This document shows, in pieces, positions 17,548-25,412 of a stretch of DNA of 64,000 nucleotides. Location of the stretch: NCBI RefSeq assembly GCF_002155965.1, contig NZ_MUMH01000041.1, forward strand, positions 1 to 64,000. Reading direction: 5' to 3'. Position 1 is the first letter of the stretch. Every line of letters starts with the position of its first letter. A program made the translations under genes and the position numbers. Origin of the DNA: Allokutzneria sp. NRRL B-24872 (GTDB lineage Bacteria; Actinomycetota; Actinomycetes; Mycobacteriales; Pseudonocardiaceae). The notes below the pieces were generated by a model. It was not told the DNA's origin and ran no database searches. It saw nothing but the letters and a program-made list of their open reading frames with translations.

Positions 17548-17898
17548 TCAGTCCCGGACGATCCGCACCGCCACCGCGCCGACCCCTGCGAGAGCCAGCA
17601 GGGCGAGGCCGATGGCGAGTGCGGGCGCCGGGGCTCCGCGCACGGGGCTCTCCGGCGGAGAGGCCAGCATCGCGCCGCCGGAGACCGCGCTGTCACCGGC
17701 GTAGTACGGGTCGGCCGCCGCCGAGCTCGGCTCGGCGGTCCTGGCCGTGGGCAGCGAGGGCGAAGAGATCTGGCAGTCCTCCGGCACGAGGCCGAGCGCC
17801 ACGACGATGCCGCAGTCCGGGGCCTGCTCAGCGACCGCCGCGTGCTCAACGGCGAGGACGAGCGCGCACGCGACCAGCACTCCACCGAGAAACCGCAC
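17548..17898 (-). CDS. Small exported membrane-anchored protein
   Basis: A 116-residue protein from a GTG preceded by GAGGAGG. A signal peptide (residues 1-24), a Pro/Ala/Ser-rich middle with two cysteines (CGIV and EDCQ) and a C-terminal membrane helix (LAIGLALLALAGVGAVAVRIV) followed by Arg-Asp give the layout of a small surface protein fixed by a C-terminal anchor. No LPXTG motif. No family recognised. The open frame extends far upstream, but the ribosome-binding site and signal peptide fix this start. Transcribed alone, convergent with the MFS gene. Confidence 0.65.
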   Translation of the reverse strand: MRFLGGVLVACALVLAVEHAAVAEQAPDCGIVVALGLVPEDCQISSPSLPTARTAEPSSAAADPYYAGDSAVSGGAMLASPPESPVRGAPAPALAIGLALLALAGVGAVAVRIVRD

Positions 17899-18042
17899 GC
17901 CAACCCTCCTCACATGTGACCGGACACCTGGTTTGTCCGATTGCGAACCGAATTCGTTACCGGCGGCCATCCGGGTGAAGCTCGTCCTGCGGAGACGCCG
18001 ACCGTCTCCCACCATGGGAGCGAGCCCACGGGGAGGCGCGCC

Positions 18043-18351
18043 ATGGACAGCACACCGATCACGATCAACTACGTTCCCGACGGTGACGACTGGACCATCA
18101 CGGTCAACGCGGGCGAGGAGAGCACGACGGCGCACGCCCCCGGCCTGATCGCGGCACGGGACAGCGCCGACCAGATCGTCGAGAAGATCGTCACCGGCAA
18201 GAAGCAGCGCACCGTCGTGCACCTGCTCGACGGCGACGCCTTCGCCTTCACCACCGCCTACCTGCACGCCCGCCACGGCATGACCACCGGGCAGCAGCAA
18301 CCCCCGGCGTCCGAGGCCGAACCCGAGGAGTCCGCCAGCGCGGCGGGGTGA
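18043..18351 (+). CDS. Small conserved hypothetical protein
   Basis: A 102-residue soluble protein; ATG with GGGAGG in front. The first 85 residues look like a small alpha/beta domain (ITINYVPDGDDWTITVNAGE, then a helix with ARDSADQIVEKI and a strand RTVVHLLDGDAFAFTTAYL). The tail is Gln/Pro/Glu/Ala-rich and probably disordered. The arrangement slightly recalls HicB-like antitoxins but no toxin is adjacent, so I do not name it. A TetR gene follows 71 bp downstream on the same strand. Confidence 0.65.
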   Translation: MDSTPITINYVPDGDDWTITVNAGEESTTAHAPGLIAARDSADQIVEKIVTGKKQRTVVHLLDGDAFAFTTAYLHARHGMTTGQQQPPASEAEPEESASAAG

Positions 18352-18422
18352 GCACGGGGCTTCCCCGAGCGACCTAGGATTGGCGCGCGGGCACACGGGC
18401 CGCATCCGGTCGCAGGGGAGGC

Positions 18423-19031
18423 ATGGTGGCCACAGCGCCCCAGTCGGAACAGCCCAGAACAGTCCAGCGGGGCAGGCCCCGCGACGCCACCAGGGACGAC
18501 GCGCTGCGCCAGGCGACGCTGGAGGTCATGGCCGAGGTCGGCTACCGCGCGCTCACCATGGACGCCGTCGCCGCGCGGGCCAGGGCCGGTAAGGCCACCA
18601 TCTACCGCCGCTGGGAGTCCAAGCTCGAACTGGTCATCGACACCTGCCAGGAGCTGGTCAGCCGCAACATCCCGCAGCCGGAGACCGGCGCCGTCGCCGA
18701 CGACCTGCGCGAGTTCCTGTCCACCTACGCCACGCTGCTCACCGGCCCCGTCGGCAAGGCCGCGCAGGCCCTGGTCGGCGAACTGCCGCACGAACCCGAG
18801 CTCGCGGAGGCGTTCCGCGCGGGCTTCCTGAGCTCACAGCGGAGAATCCTGCGCAGGATTCTGGAGGCGGGCACCGCGCGCGGCGAGATCCGCGAGGACG
18901 CGCCGCACGGCATCGTCGTCGAACTGGCCGGTGCGGCGCTCACCCACCGGCTGATGCTGATCGGTGAGCCCGCTGATCCGACCTACATCGACCGGCTGGT
19001 CGACGAGGCCCTGATGCCCCTGCTGCGCTGA
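18423..19031 (+). CDS. TetR-family transcriptional regulator
   Basis: A 202-residue repressor. The N-terminal TetR helix-turn-helix spans about 25-70: ATLEVMAEVGYRALTMDAVAARA and KATIYRRWESK are typical for the family. The C-terminal domain carries TetR_C-like helices ending LVDEALMPLL, as in AcrR-like members with the TIYRRW signature. Ligand and target are not evident; neither neighbour is an efflux pump. Starts at ATG. It probably forms a short unit with the small gene upstream. Confidence 0.9.
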   Translation: MVATAPQSEQPRTVQRGRPRDATRDDALRQATLEVMAEVGYRALTMDAVAARARAGKATIYRRWESKLELVIDTCQELVSRNIPQPETGAVADDLREFLSTYATLLTGPVGKAAQALVGELPHEPELAEAFRAGFLSSQRRILRRILEAGTARGEIREDAPHGIVVELAGAALTHRLMLIGEPADPTYIDRLVDEALMPLLR

Positions 19032-19056
19032 TCCGCACTGGACCGCGCTGAACCGC

Positions 19057-19278
19057 CTAGCGGAACAGCTTGCGCACGAGGGTCAGCACCACAAGCACGC
19101 CCAGCCCGATCAGCGGAAGCTTGATCTTGGGGTCGTCCAGCTTGTGGCGCACGGCGTCCGATCCGCTCTCCACGAACCGCTTCGGGTGCGCGCGCACACT
19201 CAGCTGGTCCAACGTGGTGGCGAGCGCGTCTCGCGCCTGCTCGATCTCGCGCTCAATGGTGTCCGGGTCGCGGGCCAC
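19057..19278 (-). CDS. DUF3618 small membrane protein
   Basis: A 73-residue protein of the DUF3618 type: the N-terminal amphipathic segment DPDTIEREIEQARDALATTLDQLS is the hallmark, followed by a linker and a C-terminal membrane helix (LPLIGLGVLVVLTLV). The GTG is preceded by GAGGAGGAG; an in-frame start 24 bp earlier lacks one. The family is widespread in actinobacteria and often lies beside phage-holin-like and DUF1490-like small proteins; its role is unknown. It is upstream of and divergent from the tRNA gene. Confidence 0.85.
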   Translation of the reverse strand: MARDPDTIEREIEQARDALATTLDQLSVRAHPKRFVESGSDAVRHKLDDPKIKLPLIGLGVLVVLTLVRKLFR

Positions 19279-19426
19279 GGCTCCTCCTCGCTCACGACAC
19301 ACTCCGGCCCAACACGGTAGTCAGCACCGCGCGCATGCCGGACACCGGCACGCCGAAAGTCGGCAAACAGCGTTCCGAAGCTGCCCGCGACGCCCTCCGG
19401 CAGGGCCGATAGGCTGTGCTCCGCAG

Positions 19427-19500
19427 GGGGCCGTAGCCCAATTGGCAGAGGCACACGGTTTAGGTCCGTGCCAGTGTGGGTTCGAGTCCCACCGGCCCCA
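19427..19500 (+). tRNA. tRNA with UAG anticodon (Leu CUA codon), class I shape
   Basis: A clean cloverleaf: acceptor GGGGCCG/CGGCCCC with discriminator A, D-arm GCCC/GGC, anticodon stem CACGG/CCGTG with loop TTTAGGT (anticodon TAG), variable loop of five bases (CCAGT), and T-arm GTGGG-TTCGAGT-CCCAC. CCA is not encoded. The anticodon reads the leucine codon CUA, but leucine tRNAs normally have a long variable arm; this one has the short class I loop. A gene finder would call it tRNA-Leu(TAG). Whether LeuRS charges it is open. Confidence 0.88.
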
Positions 19501-19875
19501 CGCTCAGGCGCCCCGTGTCCGCGGAAGCGCGGACCGGGTCGCGTGGCGTGATGTCGGGGGACCGAGTCCCCCAAACCCCCTACGGCGCGAGCTTCTGCCG
19601 ATCCAGCACGGTCGGTCGAGAAGTGACCATCACACGTGGTCTCGACATATCTGGTCCGCCAGCACAGGCGCTCCGGCCTGGCCGAAAGAATCATTCAGTT
19701 GACCACGCGAAATGATCGCGCTGGGACAGATCTGGGACCGGCTTCTCAGCCCCACTACCCGCTGTCTCACCTCCTCACGCGCAACCAGGCACCACCGCCG
19801 GACGTCTTGACGGGTGCCGTCTCCCGCAGGACAAGCGTCAGACGGTGATCCGACCAACGTGGGGAGATCGAGCGC
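19501..19875. other. Intergenic stretch between tRNA and the Phd-like locus
   Basis: No convincing gene. It holds a 7-bp hairpin GTCCGCG/CGCGGAC (19517-19534), the terminator-like hairpin listed separately, and an inverted repeat with arms GTCGAGA and TCTCGAC (19614-19645) that may be a regulatory site. Short open frames here lack ribosome-binding sites and codon bias. No integrase or duplicated tRNA 3' end is visible, so I see no element inserted at the tRNA. Confidence 0.5.
19556..19572 (+). terminator. Hairpin downstream of the UAG tRNA
   Basis: A perfect 7-bp GC stem GGGGGAC/GTCCCCC with a CGA loop, 56 bp past the tRNA, in a suitable place to end its transcript. Confidence 0.5.
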
Positions 19876-19971
19876 ATGACGACATCGACCGTGTCCGCCG
19901 CAGGGGTCACACCCCGCAAAGCTCAACGGGCACCTGTCATGGCCACCTCGCCCTCATTCCTCATCGCGTGA
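19876..19971 (+). CDS. Possible 31-residue short ORF coupled to the next gene
   Basis: ATG with GGGGAGA 9 bp upstream opens a 31-codon frame (begins MTTSTVSAAGVTP, ends SPSFLIA). Its TGA overlaps the GTG of the following gene as GTGA. Overlap and ribosome-binding site suggest translational coupling. No homology recognised; it could be a regulatory leader peptide, a small partner, or the true upstream gene of a pair. Coding nature rests on context only. Confidence 0.4.
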   Translation: MTTSTVSAAGVTPRKAQRAPVMATSPSFLIA

Positions 19972-20606
19972 ACGGCGACCGCGCCACCCGAGCAACGTGG
20001 CGAATCGACGTGAGCCGCCTGCCCGAGGACGTCGTGGACCTCATCGACGCCCTCAAGCCCGGTGAGGACGTGGCCCTCATCCGAGACGGCAGCCCGATCG
20101 CGACGATCACCAGCACCCGCGGCGCGCTGGAGGACGCCCTCGCCGAGCCCGGTTCGCCGAACGAGGCGGCCGACCCTCAGCTGACGGACTACGACGACGT
20201 CACCATCGTGGCAACGGCGATGAAGTTGTCGGCCGCCGCCCGAGCGTCGCTGTCCGCCGAACTCGGCGCGGACTACATCGTCCTGGACATGCACAAGGCC
20301 CCGACGACCGCCGAGGTCCTGCTCGTGCCGCCGATCAGCCCGCAGTTGATCGGAAGCCTCCAGGCGAGGTTCCCGAAGGCCCGCGTCATCATCGCCGAGA
20401 TCGAGGACGACGTCCTCGGCGTCAGCTACGAAGGCCCGGTCCGCCGCCTCCTCGACGCGGGCGCCGAGACCTACCTGAGCTCAACCACGGTGCCGCGCCT
20501 GGCCAAACAACTCGACCACGCCATCACCCACCGCCACCAGATCACCGGCGACACCGGCGGACGCCTGGGAATCGAACCCTCCCAGGTCCGCCTGCTCTCA
20601 GAGTGA
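19968..20606 (+). CDS. Hypothetical protein with Phd/YefM-like N-terminus
   Basis: A 212-residue soluble protein from a GTG that overlaps the short ORF by 4 nt. Residues 10-45 (WRIDVSRLPEDVVDLIDALK, then EDVALIRDGSPIATIT) follow the Phd/YefM antitoxin pattern, where a strand-helix unit is followed by a strand ending in P-x-A-x-(I/L). Residues 85-200 are a second alpha/beta domain (YIVLDMHKAPTTAEVLLVPP, RFPKARVIIAEIEDD) that I do not recognise. No RelE-like toxin lies next to it. It could be an antitoxin-derived regulator, or the domain could be the effector. Function not assigned. Confidence 0.65.
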   Translation: MNGDRATRATWRIDVSRLPEDVVDLIDALKPGEDVALIRDGSPIATITSTRGALEDALAEPGSPNEAADPQLTDYDDVTIVATAMKLSAAARASLSAELGADYIVLDMHKAPTTAEVLLVPPISPQLIGSLQARFPKARVIIAEIEDDVLGVSYEGPVRRLLDAGAETYLSSTTVPRLAKQLDHAITHRHQITGDTGGRLGIEPSQVRLLSE

Positions 20607-20649
20607 ACGCTCTGCGGGTGGTCCTCCTCTCTGTGGTTCGGTTCAGCGG

Positions 20650-21975
20650 TCAGCGGAGCTGTTCGCGTTCCAGGGTGAGCCGAGCGCGATCCGCAGCGGC
20701 GTGCCCAGCGGCCCAGCCGGTGGCGTCGCGCACGGTGAAGTCCCGGGCTTTCAGTTGCGGGAACAGCTCGTCAACGGTGTTGTCGACGGCCTGCTCGCGC
20801 GCGGCGAACACGGGGACGAGCGCGCGGGACACCGAGTCGTCCAGTTCGGTGACCGTGTGCAGCCGCTCGCCGATCCGAACGCCGTACGAGATCAGGAAGG
20901 ACTGGCGGTACGAGCGCGTTTTCGCCTGCCCGGTCCGCTTTCCTTCCGCCAGCATCGCCCTGTTAGCCTGCACCAGCAACGAGGTCGCCAGCAGTTCGGT
21001 GGAGTCCAGGTCGAACTCGTCGCCGACCACCGTGAGGTACCCCGGTTTCTCGGCGAGCACCGAACGACATCGGTTGGCACCGGCAACCGCTGAGACCAGG
21101 TGTCCTTTCTCCGCCACGTAGGGACTGTCCAGCCAGATCCGGCGCACCGCGACCGCGGGTGGCGCCTGTTCCTCGACCTCAACCGCGGCGCGGTCCAACG
21201 CGTAGCGGTTCATCAGTTCCTGCGCCTTGGCCGACAACGCCTCGGCCTCGTCGGGAAAGTCGGTGGACTCGGCCTTGGCGAGCAGACCTCGAACGCGCGA
21301 AAGCACCTTCTCGTCAACGCCGGAGCGCGCCCGGGACGCGTCCTGGGCACTACCGGGCGGAGGCACGCTCGGTGTGGTCGCGGGCGTGAAGGCGAGATCG
21401 CCGAGCACGGCCGCGGCCGCGGTGAGCGCGGTCGCCTCGTCGTGTCCATGTCGCCGCGCCCACTGGCTCAGCAACGGTTCTGACCGCTCCCACCACACGG
21501 TGGCCCCGATCTCAGCCAGCTGGCTCCGCCACCGCGGGTGCACCGTGGCCACAGCGTGCCGGGAGTTCTCTGCCGCGACGACGTCGACCAGCAGTGACGC
21601 GGCCTCACGTCCTGCCCTGCGCCGGACGAACTGGAACGCGTCGACCGGCAACCATCCGCGTCGCCACAGGTGGCCGACCTCGTCCAGCAACATCCGATCC
21701 ACCGCCAGGTGCACGTCACGAACGCCGACCCGCGAGCTGTGGACGACCAGATCGTCGATGAGACCCGCCGCCGCGTCCGGCCCGTGCATCAGGTGCACCT
21801 GCGCCGCCGCGCGCACAGCCGAGCGCACCGAACGAAACCACTCTTCAGCACTCGCCTGCTCGTTCATGAACACGTCAGGACCGTCCGAGTCCCGACTCGG
21901 CGGGATCGGTCCGTCGTGCCTGCGCGCTCGCTGCTCCGCCTTGGCAGCGCGCTTCTCTCGGGTGCGCTTGCCCAT
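20650..21975 (-). CDS. DUF2786-domain protein
   Basis: A 441-residue soluble protein. The DUF2786 segment is at about 222-262 (KVLSRVRGLLAKAESTDFPDEAEALSAKAQELMNRY is its pattern, starting with a basic helix and the A-x-S-T-x-F-x-x-E-A core). A C-terminal domain of some 170 residues follows. The N-terminus is very basic (GKRTREKRAAKAEQRARR). The family occurs on phage and chromosomes; its role is unknown, although it is often proposed to bind nucleic acid. It is divergent from DedA with about 250 bp between the starts, which holds no other gene that I can see. Confidence 0.85.
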   Translation of the reverse strand: MGKRTREKRAAKAEQRARRHDGPIPPSRDSDGPDVFMNEQASAEEWFRSVRSAVRAAAQVHLMHGPDAAAGLIDDLVVHSSRVGVRDVHLAVDRMLLDEVGHLWRRGWLPVDAFQFVRRRAGREAASLLVDVVAAENSRHAVATVHPRWRSQLAEIGATVWWERSEPLLSQWARRHGHDEATALTAAAAVLGDLAFTPATTPSVPPPGSAQDASRARSGVDEKVLSRVRGLLAKAESTDFPDEAEALSAKAQELMNRYALDRAAVEVEEQAPPAVAVRRIWLDSPYVAEKGHLVSAVAGANRCRSVLAEKPGYLTVVGDEFDLDSTELLATSLLVQANRAMLAEGKRTGQAKTRSYRQSFLISYGVRIGERLHTVTELDDSVSRALVPVFAAREQAVDNTVDELFPQLKARDFTVRDATGWAAGHAAADRARLTLEREQLR

Positions 21976-22225
21976 TGATCAGTCCTTCAGCATGGAGTTG
22001 GGCCTCCGTTCGGTCTCCGAGTGTGTCGAAGGCTGTCCGCGACCTTCGACCGACCGGCGGAACCAGCTGTGTGATCCGTGCACAGCGGTCCGCCTCAGCC
22101 AGTCTGGGCCGGTACAGCAGCGAGGCGCACTGAGGTTTTCTTCAATCTTTCGCTGTGGTTCTCATCTCTGGTTCGGATGGTTTTCCTCAGCGACTTCCCG
22201 GCCCGGGCTTCCTAGCGTCGTAGGT

Positions 22226-22885
22226 GTGATCGACGAAGTCATGAACCTGGCGACCAGCACCGAACCCGGCGGCATCACCGGCTGGGCCATCGGGCTGATG
22301 GAAGCGTTGGGCGGGCCCGGAGCGGGGCTCGCCATCGCCTTGGAAAACCTGTTCCCCCCTCTCCCCAGCGAGGTGATCCTGCCGTTGGCGGGCTTCACCG
22401 CGAGCAAGGGAAGTCTCAGCCTCGTGGGCGCGATCCTGTGGACCACGCTCGGCTCCGTCGTCGGCGCGCTGGTCCTCTACGCGGTCGGCGCGCTGCTCGG
22501 CAGGGAGCGCACCCGCGCCATCGCGGCGAAACTCCCCCTCGTGAAGGTCGCGGACATCGACCGCACCGAGGCGTGGTTCGCCCGGCACGGGGTGAAGGCC
22601 GTGTTCTTCGGCAGGATGATCCCGATCTTCCGCAGCTTCATCTCCGTACCCGCTGGCGTGGAACGGATGCGGATGTCGACCTTCCTGTTCTTCACCACCC
22701 TGGGAAGCCTGGTGTGGAACACCGCCTTCGTGCTGGCGGGCTACACACTGGGCGAGAACTGGGGACTGGTGGAGCAGTACGCGGGCGTGCTGTCGAAGGG
22801 TGTGGCCGCGGCGGTCGTCCTGGTGGTGATCTGGTTCGTGGTGACGCGAGTGTCGAAGCGCAGGCGGGTTCAGGAACCGAGATAG
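22226..22885 (+). CDS. DedA-family membrane protein
   Basis: A 219-residue integral membrane protein of the DedA/SNARE-associated family. Diagnostic motifs are present: ENLFPPLPSEVILPLAG near residue 40, and F-(F)GR-M-I-P-x-x-R-S-F-I-S-x-x-A-G near residue 130. Known members act as lipid scramblases or flippases for undecaprenyl phosphate or phosphatidylethanolamine and support envelope homeostasis. The GTG may be leaderless, as TAGCGT lies about 10 bp upstream; an ATG five codons later is an alternative. It converges with, and overlaps by 16 nt, a two-component regulator. Which lipid it moves is unknown. Confidence 0.9.
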   Translation: MIDEVMNLATSTEPGGITGWAIGLMEALGGPGAGLAIALENLFPPLPSEVILPLAGFTASKGSLSLVGAILWTTLGSVVGALVLYAVGALLGRERTRAIAAKLPLVKVADIDRTEAWFARHGVKAVFFGRMIPIFRSFISVPAGVERMRMSTFLFFTTLGSLVWNTAFVLAGYTLGENWGLVEQYAGVLSKGVAAAVVLVVIWFVVTRVSKRRRVQEPR

Positions 22886-23514
22886 CGCAGGACCGCGAGC
22901 ACGCGACGGCTGTACCCCGTGGTGTGCGAGAGGTCCAGCTTCTCGAAGATCGCGTTGACGTGCTTCTCCACGGCGCTCCGGGACACGTGGATCTGCTCGG
23001 CGATGGTGTTGTTGGTGTGTCCCTGCGCCATCCTGTCGAGCACATCGCGTTCCCGGATCGTCAAGCTCGCCAACGGGTCGACGTGGCGGGTCCGGGACAG
23101 CAACTGCCGGACCACCTCGGGATCGAAGGCGGCTCCCCCCTCGGCGACCCGTTGCAGCGCGTCGAGGAACTCGCCGACCTGCACCACCCGGTCCTTCAGC
23201 AGGTACCCGACGCCTTCGGAGTCGGTGCTGAGCAGTTCGGTCGCGTACCGCTTCTCCACGTACTGCGACAGCACCAGAACGCCCACCCCGGGCCAGGTGC
23301 GGCGGATCTCCAGGGCGGCGCGCAGGCCCTCGTCCGTGTGCGTCGGTGGCATGCGGACGTCCACGACGACCACGTCCGGTTGCCGCTGGCGCACCTGGGC
23401 GAGCAGTTCGGTCGCGTCACCGACCGCGGCCAGCACCTCGTGGCCCTCCTCGGCCAGCAGACGAACTAGACCTTCCCGCAACAGCGCCGAGTCCTCGGCG
23501 AGGATCACGCGCAC
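22870..23514 (-). CDS. NarL-family response regulator (system 1)
   Basis: A 214-residue regulator: receiver with ILAEDSALLREGL, phospho-Asp in VVVDVRMPPTHTDEGL, Lys in GYLLKDRV; then a LuxR helix-turn-helix (LTIRERDVLDRMAQG, IHVSRSAVEKHV). The MPPTHTDEG motif is typical of the actinobacterial subgroup whose kinases have a 'Sensor' domain. The GTG start lies 10 nt inside the end of its kinase gene. It is the last gene of a minus-strand run of three two-component pairs and is similar in sequence to the regulator of system 3. DNA target unknown. Confidence 0.93.
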   Translation of the reverse strand: MRVILAEDSALLREGLVRLLAEEGHEVLAAVGDATELLAQVRQRQPDVVVVDVRMPPTHTDEGLRAALEIRRTWPGVGVLVLSQYVEKRYATELLSTDSEGVGYLLKDRVVQVGEFLDALQRVAEGGAAFDPEVVRQLLSRTRHVDPLASLTIRERDVLDRMAQGHTNNTIAEQIHVSRSAVEKHVNAIFEKLDLSHTTGYSRRVLAVLRYLGS

Positions 23515-24722
23515 GGCAGCATCACCCGCAGCTCCGTCGGCCCGCCCTCGGGACTGCTCAGCACGAACTCGCCGTCGAGCGCGGCGACCCGACCGGCGAG
23601 GCCGCTCAGCCCGCGTCCGGCCGGATCGGCACCCCCACACCCGTCGTCTCTGACCATGACCACGATCTCTTCCCCAACTCGTCCGACGTGAACCCCGACA
23701 CTGGAGGCACCCGAATGCTTCACCGCATTGGTCACCGCCTCGAACACGACGAAGTACACGACCGCCTCCACCGACGGGACCAGGCGTTCCTCAAGCAGGT
23801 AGCGCAGCCGCACCGGGACCTCGGAGCGCTCGGCGAGCGCCGCGAGGACTTCGGCGAGGCCCAGGTCGTCGAGTGCGCTCGGGTACACCCGCCACGCCAC
23901 CTCGCGCAGGTCGGTCAACGCCTGCTGCGACTCCTCGTGCGCCTGGCGCAGCAACTCCTGCGCGTTGTCGGGGTCCGTCCCTCTGCGCACCCGGCCCAGC
24001 AGCATGCCGAGCGCGACGAGTCGCTGCTGGATGCCGTCGTGAAGGTCACGCTCGATCCTGCGGCGCTCGTCGTTGACGGCCTTGACCATTTCGGCCCTGC
24101 TCACCGAGAGCTGGGTGACCCTGCGCTCCAGCACCTCGATCGCGCTCGGCCCGAGCAGTTGGCGCAGCAACCAGCGTTCGACCGCCACCTGGGCGAAGGT
24201 GAAGAGGGCCGTGGCGTACAGGCCGATCAGGCCGATGCCCGTCAACGCGATCATGTAGGCGACGGTGCGAGCGTCGTCCGGGTCGGCCTGGACGGCCCAG
24301 CCCTGCGTGCCCTCCAGCGGCGAGCCGGGTGGAACGTAGAGGTACACCAGCAGAAAGCTGACGCCGTACCAGATCCCGACGAGGACGACCAAGCCTCCGA
24401 GCAGGCCGATCGGGGCGCGAGCGGCGAGGTAGCGCACCGCGCGGCGTCCATCGTTGTCCCGTCCCGGTTCGGCGCCGCACCACCGCACGAGGCGTCGGCG
24501 TTCCCAGCGAACCAGCGCACACGCCCGGTAACGCACCATTCCGGTGGACGATCGGCGCAGTGCCGGCCAGATCAGGCCGGGCGCGGACATCAGGCCCGCC
24601 CACAGCAGGAAAACCAGGTCCACCAACGCCATCGGCAGCCCGAGCAACACTCCGAGGGTGACCGATCCCCACCCGCGAACGCCCTCGGGCGTTGTCCTCC
24701 GCCCGGCCAGATCAGCCCCCAC
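23505..24722 (-). CDS. NarL-type sensor histidine kinase with Sensor domain (system 1)
   Basis: A 405-residue membrane kinase starting at GTG. Residues 18-190 hold four hydrophobic segments in the layout of the actinobacterial 'Sensor' domain (two pairs around a loop). HisKA_3 follows with the phosphorylated His in ERRRIERDLHDGIQQRLVAL near residue 225, then the HATPase domain with N-box VFEAVTNAVKHS and DDGCGGADP...GRGLSGLAGRV. Kinases of this type sense membrane or envelope state, as in LiaS/DesK relatives. It starts 9 bp after the stop of regulator 2 and overlaps regulator 1 by 10 nt. Confidence 0.93.
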   Translation of the reverse strand: MGADLAGRRTTPEGVRGWGSVTLGVLLGLPMALVDLVFLLWAGLMSAPGLIWPALRRSSTGMVRYRACALVRWERRRLVRWCGAEPGRDNDGRRAVRYLAARAPIGLLGGLVVLVGIWYGVSFLLVYLYVPPGSPLEGTQGWAVQADPDDARTVAYMIALTGIGLIGLYATALFTFAQVAVERWLLRQLLGPSAIEVLERRVTQLSVSRAEMVKAVNDERRRIERDLHDGIQQRLVALGMLLGRVRRGTDPDNAQELLRQAHEESQQALTDLREVAWRVYPSALDDLGLAEVLAALAERSEVPVRLRYLLEERLVPSVEAVVYFVVFEAVTNAVKHSGASSVGVHVGRVGEEIVVMVRDDGCGGADPAGRGLSGLAGRVAALDGEFVLSSPEGGPTELRVMLPCA

Positions 24723-24731
24723 AGGGCGAGG

Positions 24732-25412
24732 CTAACCGAGCCCGGGGTCCCCTGCTTCTCCGGCGGTGAGGCCGTGCCGGTACGCGTAGCGGACCGCGTC
24801 CGCGCGGTTGCGAGCGCCGATTTTCGCGAACGCGTTGTTGATGTGCGTCTTCACGGTGGTCTCGCCGATGTAGAGCTTCTTCGCGATCTCGCCGTTGCCG
24901 AGCCCCGCAGCGATCAGGGCGAGCACCTCGGTCTCTCGCGGTGTCAGTCCGTCCGCGGGCCGCCGGAGCGCTGCGGCCTCGGTGTCACCGGCGAAGGCGG
25001 CGACCAAGCGCTGGGAGATCGCTGTGTCAAAAGTGGACTGTCCGGCGGTGACCGAGCGAAGTGCGGCTGCGATCTCGGCGCGACCGGCGTCCTTGGTCAG
25101 GTAGCCGCGCGCGCCCGCGCTCAGGGCAGAAGCGATCGATTCGTCGTCGTCGTAGGTCGTGAGCACCAGCACGGCGACCTCCGGATGCCGTTCCACGATG
25201 AGGCGCGTTGCCTCCGCACCGCTCATGACCGGCATGCGCAGGTCCATCAGCACGACGTCCGCGGCCACCTCGTCGAGCAGGTCCACTGCCTGGCGGCCGT
25301 TGCTCGCGGCGCCGACCACCTCGACCTCGGGAAGGAGGTCCAGCAACGCCACCAGACCCTCGCGCATGACCTGCTGATCGTCGGTGACGATCACGCGGAT
25401 CGGCTCGTTCAC
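24732..25412 (-). CDS. NarL-family response regulator (system 2)
   Basis: A 226-residue regulator of the DesR/LiaR kind: acidic pair in VTDDQQVMREGL, phospho-Asp in VVLMDLRMPVMSG, Thr in LTTYDDD, Lys in GYLTKDA, and a LuxR helix-turn-helix with LTPRETEVLALIAAG and KLYIGETTVKTHI. The GTG overlaps the stop of its kinase gene as GTGA. An in-frame start 27 bp earlier would duplicate kinase coding sequence and is less likely. It belongs to a different NarL subgroup from regulators 1 and 3, so the three systems are not simple copies. Confidence 0.93.
   Translation of the reverse strand: MNEPIRVIVTDDQQVMREGLVALLDLLPEVEVVGAASNGRQAVDLLDEVAADVVLMDLRMPVMSGAEATRLIVERHPEVAVLVLTTYDDDESIASALSAGARGYLTKDAGRAEIAAALRSVTAGQSTFDTAISQRLVAAFAGDTEAAALRRPADGLTPRETEVLALIAAGLGNGEIAKKLYIGETTVKTHINNAFAKIGARNRADAVRYAYRHGLTAGEAGDPGLG

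Noticed and set aside
19427-20606. Possible integrative element at the UAG tRNA
   Set aside because: No integrase, excisionase or repeated tRNA 3' end in the following sequence.
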